This document shows positions 7,363 to 17,368 of a stretch of 34,257 nucleotides of DNA, one piece after another; within the stretch, counting starts at the first letter, position 1; each line of letters begins with the position of its first letter. The notes beneath the pieces are model-generated. The model saw only the letters and a list, made by a program, of their open reading frames with translations, made no database searches and was not told the origin of the DNA. This DNA comes from RGIG4576 sp964536025. Its GTDB lineage: Bacteria; Bacteroidota; Bacteroidia; Bacteroidales; Muribaculaceae. Where the stretch lies: contig CAZHXA010000023.1 in assembly GCA_964536025.1 (NCBI GenBank), forward strand, positions 1 through 34,257. The letters are read 5' to 3'. A program made the position numbers and the translations under genes.

Positions 7363-10059
7363 TTATTTTTTAAGAGCTGCTATGCTTTCTTTTAAAGTTT
7401 TGATTTTACTTTCGGCATCGGCTTGTTTTTTGCGTTCTCCTGCCACCACAGCTTCGGGAGCTTTGCTAACGAAACGTTCATTGCTCAATTTTTTCACAAT
7501 TGAGGCAAGGAATCCTTCCATATATTTCAAGTCGGCTTCAAGTTTCTTCAATTCTTCTTCCACATCAATGTTATTTCCCAATGGAACTGCAAATTCGGCT
7601 GTTCCTACAAGGAATGATGCTGCTGTTGCATCTTTTTCATTAACTTCTTCCACAACATCGAGATTGGCCAATTTTTTGATAACCGATATGTTGTTATTGT
7701 TGAATTTTCCTACAGCTTGAAGAGACAGAGCATTTTTATTAGGAATATTCTTTTGCAAACGAACGCTACGTACTCCGGCAATAATATCCTTAGCTTCGTT
7801 CATTGCTGTAATTATCTCTTTGTCAAATGGCTTTGCTTGTGGAATACGAGCTACCATAATGCTTTCATTTTCTCCACGTTCGGCAATATGTTGCCATAAT
7901 TCTTCGGTGATGAACGGCATGAACGGATGAAGTAAACGCAACAAGTTATCAAAGAATCCGAGAGTGGCTTCATAGGTGGCTTTATCTATAGGTTGTTGAT
8001 ATGCCGGTTTAACCATTTCGAGATACCATGAAGAGAATTCGTCCCAGAATAGTTTGTAAACGGCCATAAGAGCTTCGCTCAAACGGAATTTTCCAAACAA
8101 GTCTTCAACTTCGTCAAGGGTAGAATTCAATACGGCATCAAACCATTCTATAGCCTTACGTGCCGATTCCGGTTGCTCAATATCGGCAACTTCCCAACCC
8201 TTAACCAAACGGAACGCATTCCATATCTTGTTGTTGAAGTTACGTCCTTGTTCGCATAGTGCATCATCGTAAAGAATGTCGTTTCCTGCAGGAGCTGCAA
8301 GCATAAGACCCATACGCACACCATCGGCACCGAATTTTTCCATTAATTCTATTGGGTCGGGTGAGTTTCCTAAAGATTTACTCATCTTGCGACCTAATTT
8401 ATCTCTAACGATACCTGTGAAATACACGTTACGGAATGGCATTTTACCTATGTATTCATAACCTGCCATTATCATGCGTGCCACCCAGAAGAAAATAATA
8501 TCCGGACCGGTTACAAGGTCGCAAGTAGGATAATAATAATTGATTTCTTCATTTCCGGGATTGTTGATGCCGTCAAATAGAGAAATAGGCCATAGCCATG
8601 AAGAGAACCATGTATCAAGAGCGCCTTCATCTTGGCGTAAATCTTCAAGAGTAAGAGCATTGTTGCCTGTTTTTGCTTTAGCAAGTTCAAGCGCTTTTTC
8701 TTTGTTCTCGGCTACAACAAATTGTTCTTCTTCGCCTTCTTTAGCTTCGCCTATATAGTAAGCCGGAATTCTGTGTCCCCACCATAATTGACGGCTTATG
8801 CACCAGTCTTGAATATTTTCAAGCCAGTTGCGATAAGTAGATTTGTATTTTGCCGGGAAGAATTTAATATCATCATCCATTACAGGGGGTAGGGCGATTT
8901 CGGCAAAATGTTTCATGTCGATAAACCATTGAAGAGACAAACGAGGCTCGATAGGTACATGAGTACGTTCAGAGCAACCCACTTTATTGGTATATGCTTC
9001 GACTTTTTCCATCAAGCCGGCTTCGGTAAGGTCTTTTGTGATTTGTTCGCGAACGTCAAAGCGGTCCATTCCCACATACATGCCGGCAACTTCATTAACG
9101 GTACCATCTCCGTTGAAAATATCTATTGTTTCAAGATTGTGTTTCTTGCCAAGCATATAGTCGTTTTGGTCGTGAGCCGGAGTAACTTTCAAACAACCTG
9201 TACCAAATTCAACTTCAACATAACGGTCTTCAATGACCGGAATAACGCGATTTACAAGAGGCACAATCACTTTCTTGCCTTTCAACCATTGATTTTTAGG
9301 GTCTTTAGGGTTGATGCACATAGCGGTGTCTCCCATGATTGTTTCGGGACGAGTTGTAGCTACAACGGCGTAGCGACGTCCGTCGGCATCGCGATGAACA
9401 ACTTCTTCTTCGCTACCTGTTTCTCCGGTTCCATCATCTTCGGCAACGTAGTATTTCAAGTAGTACAATTTTGATTGTTCTTCTTGATAATAAACTTCGT
9501 CATCGCTAAGGGCAGTTTGATTTTTAGGGTCCCAATGAACCATGCGAAGCCCACGATATATAAGACCTTTGTTATATAAGTCTATAAATACTTTAATAAC
9601 GCTTTCAGAACGCTTTTCATCCATAGTGAATGCTGTGCGACTCCAATCACAAGAAGCTCCGAGTTTCTTTAATTGTTCAAGGATGATACCACCGTGAGTG
9701 TTGGTCCAGTCCCATGCATGTTTCAAAAACTCTTCGCGTGTAAGATCTGATTTCTTTATGCCTTCAGCTGCAAGTTTGTTCACTACTTTGGTCTCGGTAG
9801 CTATTGAAGCGTGGTCGGTTCCCGGTACCCATAGTGCATTTTTGCCATTCATGCGTGCACGACGTATAAGAATATCTTGAATGGTATTGTTAAGCATGTG
9901 TCCCATGTGCAAAACGCCGGTTACGTTTGGTGGCGGAATAACTATTGTATATGGTTCACGTTCATCGGGAACAGACTTGAATAAATCCTTGTCAAGCCAG
10001 AATTGGTACCACTTACCTTCCACTTCATGTGGATCATATTTAGTAGCTAATTCATTCAT
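7363..10059 (-). CDS. valS: Valyl-tRNA synthetase
   Basis: This class I aminoacyl-tRNA synthetase charges tRNA-Val. The 898 residues fit the family. The HIGH signature appears as HMGH at about residues 51-54 after PPPNVTGVL, and KMSKS is at residues 558-562. The CP1 editing domain lies between them (including TTRPETIMGDTAM), an anticodon-binding domain follows, and the C-terminus is a charged coiled coil (EELKKLEADLKYMEGFL...) typical of bacterial ValRS. It is monocistronic, with a TATTTTTG -7 element at 10107-10100. No irregularity was seen. Confidence 0.97.
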   Translation of the reverse strand: MNELATKYDPHEVEGKWYQFWLDKDLFKSVPDEREPYTIVIPPPNVTGVLHMGHMLNNTIQDILIRRARMNGKNALWVPGTDHASIATETKVVNKLAAEGIKKSDLTREEFLKHAWDWTNTHGGIILEQLKKLGASCDWSRTAFTMDEKRSESVIKVFIDLYNKGLIYRGLRMVHWDPKNQTALSDDEVYYQEEQSKLYYLKYYVAEDDGTGETGSEEEVVHRDADGRRYAVVATTRPETIMGDTAMCINPKDPKNQWLKGKKVIVPLVNRVIPVIEDRYVEVEFGTGCLKVTPAHDQNDYMLGKKHNLETIDIFNGDGTVNEVAGMYVGMDRFDVREQITKDLTEAGLMEKVEAYTNKVGCSERTHVPIEPRLSLQWFIDMKHFAEIALPPVMDDDIKFFPAKYKSTYRNWLENIQDWCISRQLWWGHRIPAYYIGEAKEGEEEQFVVAENKEKALELAKAKTGNNALTLEDLRQDEGALDTWFSSWLWPISLFDGINNPGNEEINYYYPTCDLVTGPDIIFFWVARMIMAGYEYIGKMPFRNVYFTGIVRDKLGRKMSKSLGNSPDPIELMEKFGADGVRMGLMLAAPAGNDILYDDALCEQGRNFNNKIWNAFRLVKGWEVADIEQPESARKAIEWFDAVLNSTLDEVEDLFGKFRLSEALMAVYKLFWDEFSSWYLEMVKPAYQQPIDKATYEATLGFFDNLLRLLHPFMPFITEELWQHIAERGENESIMVARIPQAKPFDKEIITAMNEAKDIIAGVRSVRLQKNIPNKNALSLQAVGKFNNNNISVIKKLANLDVVEEVNEKDATAASFLVGTAEFAVPLGNNIDVEEELKKLEADLKYMEGFLASIVKKLSNERFVSKAPEAVVAGERKKQADAESKIKTLKESIAALKK

Positions 10060-10099
10060 AAAGCGTTGATATTTTTGTTTCTAAATTACTTTTAAAATG

Positions 10100-10107
10100 C
10101 AAAAATA
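10100..10107 (-). promoter_or_regulatory. valS -7 element
   Basis: On the minus strand TATTTTTG lies 40 bases before the valS start. The expected -33 region overlaps the terminator of the gene upstream and has no clear TTTG, so the assignment is moderate. Confidence 0.45.
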
Positions 10108-10115
10108 GTAAAAAA

Positions 10116-10148
10116 AATAATACGGAGTTACAGGAACTCCGTATTATT
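10116..10148 (-). terminator. Terminator of the DUF4923-type gene
   Basis: A 14-bp perfect stem (10116-10129 with 10135-10148, five-base loop) is followed on the minus strand by a run of eight T. It lies about 55 bases after the stop of the secreted-protein gene. Confidence 0.88.
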
Positions 10149-10204
10149 TATATATTCCTAAGTTTTAGGCTAAATACTTTGTTGCAAGTGGAAATTGTGT
10201 ATTG

Positions 10205-10831
10205 TTATTGCTTGTTGAATTTAAAACCTGCGTAAACTCCGTCATAATTTTTAAGCATAGTTGAAATTGATGTCAAATTGGCATTTTTTGAATAATCGGC
10301 GATTGCAGTAACGAGTTTTACCAATTTGCTTGCATCAAACATAATGCTTAAACTTGTGCCTTTGCTTACATAAGCCGTAATTTTTCCTAAATTTTTAAGT
10401 TTTCCGAAAGTGAATACCATTGTTCCATCGGTTACGCCTTTTTCAACGGTTCCGGTTATTGTGCGACCGTTTTTAAGAGTTATGGTTAATTCTCCTTTTT
10501 TAGTAATGGTGAAAATAGCATTTTCAAGTCCTGCCTTTTGATAATAGGGAGTCAATTTATTCTCTATGGCAGTTGCTGCAGCTACTCCTCCTGCTTTTTC
10601 GAGAATGTTTTCGCTCTTGAAAGAAACCGATGGTCCTGCCGATTTCCACGAACCTTCAAGGTCTTCGACATCAAGATTGTCGATCTTTAATATGTTATCT
10701 ACTACAGTACTTGCATCTTCTCCCACAGTACTTGAAATTTTTTTCTTTAGGGTCTCCCAGTCAAAAGCCATTGCCGAATTAAACGACATGCAAAGAGTTA
10801 CAATTGCTAAAGTTAATTTTAAAAATTTCAT
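10205..10831 (-). CDS. DUF4923-type lipocalin-like secreted protein
   Basis: The 208-residue protein has an N-terminal signal peptide (hydrophobic residues 5-18, cleavage after AMA near residue 22) with no lipobox cysteine, so it is probably periplasmic or exported. The mature part begins with a short helical segment (FDWETLKKKISSTVGED) and continues with beta-strand-rich sequence including LEGSWKSAGPSVSF, GELTITLKNGRTITGTVEKG and GTMVFTFGKL. This matches my recollection of the Bacteroidales DUF4923 (lipocalin-like) family, whose role is unknown. It is monocistronic with its own terminator. The family name is moderate confidence; secretion is firm. Confidence 0.72.
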   Translation of the reverse strand: MKFLKLTLAIVTLCMSFNSAMAFDWETLKKKISSTVGEDASTVVDNILKIDNLDVEDLEGSWKSAGPSVSFKSENILEKAGGVAAATAIENKLTPYYQKAGLENAIFTITKKGELTITLKNGRTITGTVEKGVTDGTMVFTFGKLKNLGKITAYVSKGTSLSIMFDASKLVKLVTAIADYSKNANLTSISTMLKNYDGVYAGFKFNKQ

Positions 10832-10859
10832 TTATCTTGTTTTTTATATTTTCAAAGTA

Positions 10860-10867
10860 CAAAAATA
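10860..10867 (-). promoter_or_regulatory. -7 element of the DUF4923-type gene
   Basis: On the minus strand TATTTTTG lies 28 bases before the start codon. No clear -33 element is present. Confidence 0.4.
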
Positions 10868-11055
10868 AGAATTTATCTTTAAAAGAGATGTGGATGATTG
10901 TTGAAAAAGTTCTTTTAATTATTTAAATGAATTTGTAATAATGACAAATGGTATTATTATAGCGTATAAACAGTTTTGTTTTTATTTTTAGACGAAAAGT
11001 TGGTGAAAATGTCAAAAGATAATAATGCTATTAAAATAGGTAAGAAGTTTTTTTG

Positions 11056-11063
11056 TATTTTTG
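11056..11063 (+). promoter_or_regulatory. Candidate promoter of the DUF4493/PCMD operon
   Basis: TATTTTTG lies 93 bases before the first gene, which would give a leader of about 85 nucleotides. The -33 region is weak. It is the only TAnnTTTG match upstream of the operon start that I found. Confidence 0.45.
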
Positions 11064-11156
11064 CAAAATATTTTAAACTATTTTGCAGTAAAAGTGTCTG
11101 AAAATTGTTTTTATTATTGAATTGTTAATTAATAACCAATTTACAATAGAAGATTT

Positions 11157-13640
11157 ATGAAGTTAAAGCATTTTGGATTATTGGCTGTAATGTGTTTGTT
11201 GTCATGGGCTTGTTCCGACAACAATAATATCGCCAATAGTAACGGAATGGGAGAAATCAATGCTACATTTTCGGCGAATTATCGCGTTCGCCCCTCGATG
11301 GAAGCCGAAGGCGAGCAACCTGAGAACGGAAATGAGGAAGCTATTGCTCCCGAAATTCAAGACTTTGCATTAAAATTAACCAAGAGTGATGGGTCTTATA
11401 CAAAGACGTGGCCATCTATCGCCGAATTTACGGCTGGGCAAAAATTCACTACCGGAATTTATTCTATGGAGATTTATTATGGTAATATTAATGTAGAAGG
11501 TTTTGGAAAGCCCTATTATTACGGAATGGACAAATTTGAAGTAATCGACGAAGAAACGTCGACTCCTTCAATTGAAGCAAAATTAGCCAATGCTATGGTA
11601 AGCATAACTTATACCGATGCATTTAAAAATTATTTTTCATCTTATTCGGCTAAATTGCGTACTGCAAGCGGTAATATAATAGAATTTACCGATGCGGAGA
11701 CTCGTCCGGCTTATGTAAAACCCGGAAAAGTAACTATTCAATTATCGGCAACTAAAACCAACGGTACTGAATTGTCTTTGGAACCTGCCGAAATTGAAAG
11801 TGCATTGGCTTGTACCCATTATAAAGTAAAATTTGATGTAAACGGAGGAGAAGTAGGAGATGCGGTTTTGTCTATTACATTTGATGATGCAACTACTACC
11901 GAACCTATTGAAGTGAAATTGAGTGACGAACTCATGCTTGCTCCGGCTCCAGTGTTAACAACTAAGGGGTTTGATAACAACACCTCGATTAATATAATAG
12001 AAGGAGATGAAGCTACTGCATCGGTAGCTGTTATGGCTCAATCGGGTTTGGCTGCTGTTACTTTGAATACCGATTCTGAATATCTTCTTGCTAACGGTTG
12101 GCAAAGTGAATTAAACTTGATGGTTGCAACTGCCGAACAACAAGCAATGCTAAAATCTTTTGGATTGGACGTAAAAGGCTTATGGAAAAATCCTGATAAA
12201 ATGGCGATAATCGACTTTAGTGGATTGATTCCAAAGTTAAAACCTTTTAATGGTAATTCTACTCACAAATTCACAGTTCAGGTAAAAGACGTGTATAATC
12301 GTGTGGCTGAATCGGCTGTTATTCTTACCGTAAATGCTCCTGCTGTTATCTTCTCTATGGGAGATGCTCAAAAGAGTGAAGCCGGAACGCTTGAAGGTAA
12401 ATTTACATTGACTTTCAACGGTAATATGAATAAGGTGTCATTTAAAGCACTTACCGATTATGGTAATTATGTGGATGCTCCTATAAAAAACTATGTAGAT
12501 AATCATGATGGAACGTATTTGGTTACTGTTACTATTCCTGATAATGCTAATTCAACTATCATAAAAGGTCTTTATGACGGTGTGGAAAAAAGCAGTGTTT
12601 CCGTGAAAATAGGTTTGGCTTTTTCTTTAACTGCCAACGATTATGATGTTTGGGCTACTAAAGCAATAGTTAAAGTAAATAGCAAAACTCAAAATCTTAT
12701 TGTGAACGGTGTAAAGAAGGTCCTTGTAAATGGAACTGAAACTTCTAATTACTCTATTGATAAAACTAACGGTTTAGTTACTGTGATGGGACTTACTGCC
12801 GGTGCTTTAAACGTAGTTAAAGTTGTATCGGAAAACGAAGGTGAAGAATCGGAATCGTCAATAACTGTTACTACCGAAAAAGCTATACAAGTACCAAACT
12901 CTGATATGGAAAGTTGGAGCATTGAGACAAAAACACAAAAAGATGAGGTTACACAAGGCTATAAAACTTATTACAATTTTTTACCATATACAAATGGCGA
13001 AAGCGATACATGGTGGGCGACCAATAATCAAATAGGTCAAAATGGTACTATAGCTTTTGGTATTTGGTGGGAAGGTTGTTTTGCTTCATCAACAAGTTAT
13101 ACAACCGATGCTCATGGAGGAAATAAAGCCGCTTATATTTTTACAAACGGTCACGGTAGACATTATGCCGATACTGAAAGTCTACAATATACTGGAGGCT
13201 CTTATATAGGAAGCTTATTTATAGGAAGTTTTAATTACTATGAGAAAAATTATGATGGAGAACCTATACATGGACATTCTTTCTCATCTCGTCCTTCTTC
13301 TTTAAGCTTTTGGTATAAATATAAACCTTATAATACCGATGCGTTTAAAGTGTGGGTGGCTATTAAGTCGGGCGATGAAATTATTGCTGAAGGAACATAT
13401 ATACCGGCAACTTCTACAACTGAAGTTAGTTCCTATACACAAGCTACTGTGAATTTGGATTATACGGTGATAAATAAAAAAGCTACTACGATTTGTGTAC
13501 AATTCTTGTCGTCGACTAAATCTTCAATAAGTTCAAAGGATATAAATAAGAATGTAACAATCAATTATCCTGAGGTTGGTGAATGGAAGGCTCATCGCGG
13601 TAGTGAATTGTGGATTGATGATTTAAATTTAAATTACTAA
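11157..13640 (+). CDS. DUF4493-PCMD surface lipoprotein (operon gene 1)
   Basis: The 827-residue lipoprotein has signal sequence and lipobox LLSWAC (Cys19). Residues about 31-255 resemble DUF4493: GEINATFSANYRV, a spacer, then FTTGIYSMEIYYGN and KPYYYGMDKFEV. The middle holds Ig-like beta segments, including a stretch MLKSFGLDVKGLW shared with genes 2 and 3, and YDVWATKA near residue 495, which aligns with the FnIII-like block of gene 3. Residues about 578-827 match the PCMD domain: VPNSDMESWS at its start, SFSSRPSSLSFWYKY, and WIDDLNLNY at the end. PCMD is named as a putative carbohydrate metabolism domain but has no proven activity. Likely a surface adhesin or glycan-binding protein; function is inference. 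Confidence 0.78.
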   Translation: MKLKHFGLLAVMCLLSWACSDNNNIANSNGMGEINATFSANYRVRPSMEAEGEQPENGNEEAIAPEIQDFALKLTKSDGSYTKTWPSIAEFTAGQKFTTGIYSMEIYYGNINVEGFGKPYYYGMDKFEVIDEETSTPSIEAKLANAMVSITYTDAFKNYFSSYSAKLRTASGNIIEFTDAETRPAYVKPGKVTIQLSATKTNGTELSLEPAEIESALACTHYKVKFDVNGGEVGDAVLSITFDDATTTEPIEVKLSDELMLAPAPVLTTKGFDNNTSINIIEGDEATASVAVMAQSGLAAVTLNTDSEYLLANGWQSELNLMVATAEQQAMLKSFGLDVKGLWKNPDKMAIIDFSGLIPKLKPFNGNSTHKFTVQVKDVYNRVAESAVILTVNAPAVIFSMGDAQKSEAGTLEGKFTLTFNGNMNKVSFKALTDYGNYVDAPIKNYVDNHDGTYLVTVTIPDNANSTIIKGLYDGVEKSSVSVKIGLAFSLTANDYDVWATKAIVKVNSKTQNLIVNGVKKVLVNGTETSNYSIDKTNGLVTVMGLTAGALNVVKVVSENEGEESESSITVTTEKAIQVPNSDMESWSIETKTQKDEVTQGYKTYYNFLPYTNGESDTWWATNNQIGQNGTIAFGIWWEGCFASSTSYTTDAHGGNKAAYIFTNGHGRHYADTESLQYTGGSYIGSLFIGSFNYYEKNYDGEPIHGHSFSSRPSSLSFWYKYKPYNTDAFKVWVAIKSGDEIIAEGTYIPATSTTEVSSYTQATVNLDYTVINKKATTICVQFLSSTKSSISSKDINKNVTINYPEVGEWKAHRGSELWIDDLNLNY

Positions 13641-13658
13641 ACCGAGAGTGATTAAGAT

Positions 13659-15161
13659 ATGAAAAAGATAATAAATATAATGTTTATAGCAGTCCTTTCG
13701 GCTATCTCTTTGATGAGTTGCGATAAAGGATTGGATAATATTGCTGAATCGGAAGGTAAATTCTCATTTCAGGGATTTGAAGCGACCGTGCAAAATGGTG
13801 AAACAGTGATAGAAAGTCGTGCTTCATCGGTAGATGTAAATTCGTTTAAGGTTAATATTGTAAATAAATCCACAAATACTAATGTGGGAAGCTGGGTTTA
13901 TAGTTCACTACCTGAAATAGTAACTCTTCCGGTTGGAAATTATAAGGTGGAAGTATATAATAGTGAATTGAAAAATGCCGATTGGGAATCTCCTTATTTT
14001 TATGGTTCTCAAGATTTTATTATCAAAGAAAACGATGTTACTACAGTTGACCCTATAGTTTGCAAATTGTCAAACTTAAAGGTAACCATCAAGTACAGCG
14101 ATGAATTGAAATCGGCAGTAGGTCAAGGTGAAGATGTGAAAGTAAATGTGGCAGTAGGAGAGAATAACTCTTTGGATTTTACTTATGGAGAAACTCGCTC
14201 GGGATATTTCCGTTGTGATGCCGATAGTAAAACACTTGTTGCTACATTCTCGGGTACGGTAGAAGGCTTTTATATCTCAGAATATAAAATATTCAGTGAT
14301 GTGGTAGCCGGACAACATCGTATTATTACATTTTCTCTTAAATCGGCTCCTGATGTTTCTGACGAATATGGCTCGGTTGGAACTACTGGTTTAAAGTTGA
14401 ATGCAAGTGTTACTATTGTGGATATGACTAAAGATGTTCCTGCAGAAGAAGAGATTATTAAGCCGGATGATTATATAACTGTAAGTGAAAGTACTTTGAG
14501 TTATACAATGAAATCGGCAAGCAAAGATGTTGCAATTTCGGCTTCGGATGCTTGGACTGCTGTTTCAAGTGAAACATGGTGTACCGTAAGTCCTGCAACA
14601 GGTAATGCCGGTGAAAGTAAATTGACTATCAGTGTTGCTGATAATACGGTGGAAAGTGAACGTACAGCTACAGTTACAGTTTCAATGGGAAGTATTTCTC
14701 AAGAAATAACAGTGAGACAAGCTGCATTCAGCAATCAACCAACGGCTGCAACTCCAACAATTACAAGTGTTTCGGAAGGAATCGTGCTTAACCAAGCATG
14801 TGTTGTTACAGCTTCTACTAATGTTGCTGTAGATATACAAGCCGAAGGCGGTGTGGATAAGCTTGAAGTTAATATCATTTCGGATGTGCTTTCTGCCGAG
14901 GAACTTGCAAGTATGGGATTACCTGCACAATTTGATTTGGCTTCTCCGGGTGATTTGGAAGCAACTTTGGGAAGTCCTAATGGATTTGGTTTCCCTGTGG
15001 GAGCTCAAGTGAAGAATAATAAAGATGTGATTAATTTCAACGTAACTAAGTTTATGGGTCTGCTTTGTCTATTAGGAGAGGCAACACACACATTCCGCTT
15101 GACAGTAACAGATAATTTGGGTCAGTCGACAAGTGCCGACTTAATACTAAAAGTAGAATAA
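13659..15161 (+). CDS. DUF4493-BACON surface lipoprotein (operon gene 2)
   Basis: The 500-residue lipoprotein has lipobox ISLMSC (Cys21). A DUF4493-like region spans about residues 33-240 (GKFSFQGFEATV; LPVGNYKVEVYNSE; SPYFYGSQDFII). A BACON domain follows at about 268-354 (DYITVSESTLSYTM; WCTVSPATGNAGESKLTISV; SISQEITVRQA); BACON is an Ig-like domain common in Bacteroidota surface proteins. The C-terminal Ig-like block includes LSAEELASMGLPAQ, which aligns with matching stretches in genes 1 and 3, and ends FRLTVTDNLGQ. Unlike its neighbours it has no PCMD domain. It starts 18 bases after gene 1 and ends 4 bases before gene 3, so translation is probably coupled. Confidence 0.78.
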   Translation: MKKIINIMFIAVLSAISLMSCDKGLDNIAESEGKFSFQGFEATVQNGETVIESRASSVDVNSFKVNIVNKSTNTNVGSWVYSSLPEIVTLPVGNYKVEVYNSELKNADWESPYFYGSQDFIIKENDVTTVDPIVCKLSNLKVTIKYSDELKSAVGQGEDVKVNVAVGENNSLDFTYGETRSGYFRCDADSKTLVATFSGTVEGFYISEYKIFSDVVAGQHRIITFSLKSAPDVSDEYGSVGTTGLKLNASVTIVDMTKDVPAEEEIIKPDDYITVSESTLSYTMKSASKDVAISASDAWTAVSSETWCTVSPATGNAGESKLTISVADNTVESERTATVTVSMGSISQEITVRQAAFSNQPTAATPTITSVSEGIVLNQACVVTASTNVAVDIQAEGGVDKLEVNIISDVLSAEELASMGLPAQFDLASPGDLEATLGSPNGFGFPVGAQVKNNKDVINFNVTKFMGLLCLLGEATHTFRLTVTDNLGQSTSADLILKVE

Positions 15162-15165
15162 GGCT

Positions 15166-17334
15166 ATGAAAAAGATATTTAATTTAATATTGGCTATGGT
15201 AGCGATAGCTGCTATATCTACTTCTTGTAGCGATGAAAATGCAAATGTTACAGGCAAAGGAAAAGTAAGCCTTTCTTTGTCAATAGATGATAAAGTAACG
15301 GTTTTGTCCAGAGCTGTTTCTGATGAAGAATTAACTTCGTTGCAAAACACTTGCAAGATATATATGTATAGCTCAAAGGGCTTGATAAGAAAATATCACG
15401 GTACCGATGAAATTCCAAGCGAAATATGGTTGGTAAGTGGTGAGTATTCGGCTGAAGCTTGGGCTGGTGATAGCGTAGCTGCTTCCTTTGATAAAAAATA
15501 TTATAGAGGAAAAACTTCGTTCTCTGTTTCTCCGGCTAAAACTGCCGAAGCTCGAATCAATTGTAAAATTGCCAATGTTGTTGCATCGGTTGCTTTTGAT
15601 TCTTCGGTTGCTGGCGTTTTATCTGATTATAAGGTTAATATTGCCAATACAAAAGGTAACTTGGATTTCGATAAAAGTAAGGCTTCTTCAAAAGGTTATT
15701 TCATGATGCCTGCGGGAGATTCTAAACTTACTTATACAATTACCGGGACCAAACTTGATGGAAATACTTATACTCAAACAGGTGAGATAAACGACGTTAA
15801 GGCTGCTACAGAGTATGCTATGACCATTAAATTTGACGACAAGAGTTTTGATTCTGTGGGTGGCTCGATGTTTACTGTGGAAGTGGATGAAAGTGTTGTG
15901 GAAATAAACAATTCATTTGAACTTACGGCAGCACCAAGAATTACCGCCAATTTTGATTTAAGTCAACCTAAATCGGGTGAAGCCGGAGGCTTTAAGAAAC
16001 TTTCAATTTATGCAAGTGCTGTCGAAGAACTTACTTCAATTGAATTGTCGGGATTGAAAAGCATAGGTTTTAATTCAGCCGATGCTATACAATGGATGAG
16101 CATGACTGAGATGACCAAGCAAGAATTGACCTCTTTCGGAGTCGAAATCAAAGCTCCTTTTGCTACAGAAGAGTATCCTGATGGTGATAAGCGTGCTGCA
16201 AAAATTACTTTTACAGCCGAATTGCTTAATTCTCTTGGTAACGGAACTTATTCAATAGGAATAAAAGTTGGTGATAATAAGGGGAAAATACGCACAGCAA
16301 CACTGCAACTTGAAATAAGTGATGATGCTGTTAAGACTGTACAAGTTGCCGATTATGATGTTTGGGCAACAAGTGCGACTCTTAGCGGAAGTAAAGCCAA
16401 AGAAGCTGCAACTGGTATCGGTATTGAATATCGTAAATCGGGAGGACAGTGGACAAAGGTGTATGCTGAAAATACTCCGTTTACAATAGAACTTTCAGGA
16501 CTTGAAGGTGGTGTAAATTATGAATATCGTGCATTTGCCGATAATGATGGCGATGGAAATCAGTTTACTTCAAGCACAGTGTATAATTTTACTACCGAAG
16601 AGGCAGCTCAGTTGCCTAACTCTGGTTTTGAAGCATGGAGTACAGATGGTGGTGCTTATATCCCTGCGGCTTCTGATAAGGATTTATTCTGGGATTCAGG
16701 TAATCATGGTTCTATAACAATGAAGATAAATATTACCACAAGAGATTCAATAATTAAAAACAGTGGAAATTATTCGGCTAAGCTTGCGTCGAATTTTCCC
16801 AATCTGTTTGGAATTGGAAAATTTGCCGCTGGTAATATCTTTACAGGAAAATACCTTGCAACCGATGGTACTGATGGCGTTCTTGGTTTTGGTAGAACAT
16901 TCTCCTCTCGTCCTAAGTCGTTGACTGCTTATGTGAAATATAATCCGGGTCAAATAGACAAAACCAATAGTGAAGTTCCGGAATGTGCTGAAGGTGCTAA
17001 TGATAAGGGACATATTTACATAGCTTTGATTGATGACCATAAGGAAACTTACAACAATAAAGAATATCCTTTGGTTATCAAGACAAAGACGACAGAGCGT
17101 AACTTGTTTAACAAGAATGCAAGCTATGTTATTGCTTATGGTGAGTGGACAAGTACCGAAGCTACAAGCAGTGATAATTCAATGATTAAAATAGAAATAC
17201 CGCTTGAATATAAGCGTAAAAATGTTAAGCCGTCGGCAATACTTGTTGTATGTTCGGCAAGTTATTGGGGTGACTACTTTGCCGGTAGTACAGGCAGTGT
17301 AATGTATATAGACGACTTTACGTTGAACTATTAA
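15166..17334 (+). CDS. DUF4493-FnIII-PCMD surface lipoprotein (operon gene 3)
   Basis: The 722-residue lipoprotein has lipobox ISTSC (Cys21). The order is DUF4493-like (about 28-245; WLVSGEYSAEAWAGDS, YYRGKTSFSV), an Ig-like block with MTKQELTSFGVEIK, an FnIII-like block (about 396-477, opening with DYDVWATSATLSG and containing VNYEYRAFADNDG) and PCMD (about 482-722; LPNSGFEAWS, TFSSRPKSLTAYVKYN, YIDDFTLNY). The start lies only 4 bases after the gene 2 stop. The PCMD half is close to that of gene 6 (shared LFNKNASYVIAYG-like stretch), which implies duplication within the locus. Function is unknown; surface glycan or host-ligand binding is inferred from the domains. Confidence 0.78.
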   Translation: MKKIFNLILAMVAIAAISTSCSDENANVTGKGKVSLSLSIDDKVTVLSRAVSDEELTSLQNTCKIYMYSSKGLIRKYHGTDEIPSEIWLVSGEYSAEAWAGDSVAASFDKKYYRGKTSFSVSPAKTAEARINCKIANVVASVAFDSSVAGVLSDYKVNIANTKGNLDFDKSKASSKGYFMMPAGDSKLTYTITGTKLDGNTYTQTGEINDVKAATEYAMTIKFDDKSFDSVGGSMFTVEVDESVVEINNSFELTAAPRITANFDLSQPKSGEAGGFKKLSIYASAVEELTSIELSGLKSIGFNSADAIQWMSMTEMTKQELTSFGVEIKAPFATEEYPDGDKRAAKITFTAELLNSLGNGTYSIGIKVGDNKGKIRTATLQLEISDDAVKTVQVADYDVWATSATLSGSKAKEAATGIGIEYRKSGGQWTKVYAENTPFTIELSGLEGGVNYEYRAFADNDGDGNQFTSSTVYNFTTEEAAQLPNSGFEAWSTDGGAYIPAASDKDLFWDSGNHGSITMKINITTRDSIIKNSGNYSAKLASNFPNLFGIGKFAAGNIFTGKYLATDGTDGVLGFGRTFSSRPKSLTAYVKYNPGQIDKTNSEVPECAEGANDKGHIYIALIDDHKETYNNKEYPLVIKTKTTERNLFNKNASYVIAYGEWTSTEATSSDNSMIKIEIPLEYKRKNVKPSAILVVCSASYWGDYFAGSTGSVMYIDDFTLNY

Positions 17335-17368
17335 TTAGTCGTTATTACACGGATAAAGGGGATTTTGA

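Larger units (their letters stand above)
10832..11156. other. Intergenic region between divergent genes
   Basis: The 325-base AT-rich gap holds two divergent promoter candidates: TATTTTTG on the minus strand (10867-10860) for the DUF4923-type gene, and TATTTTTG on the plus strand (11056-11063) for the surface operon. No ORF of note, tRNA or strong hairpin was seen. Confidence 0.6.

Noticed and set aside
8908..9474. Long open frame antisense to valS (188 codons).
   Set aside because: It is fully inside valS, shows no family features, and is a by-product of the valS codon pattern. The same applies to the other long frames overlapping pckA, susC and the PKD lipoprotein.
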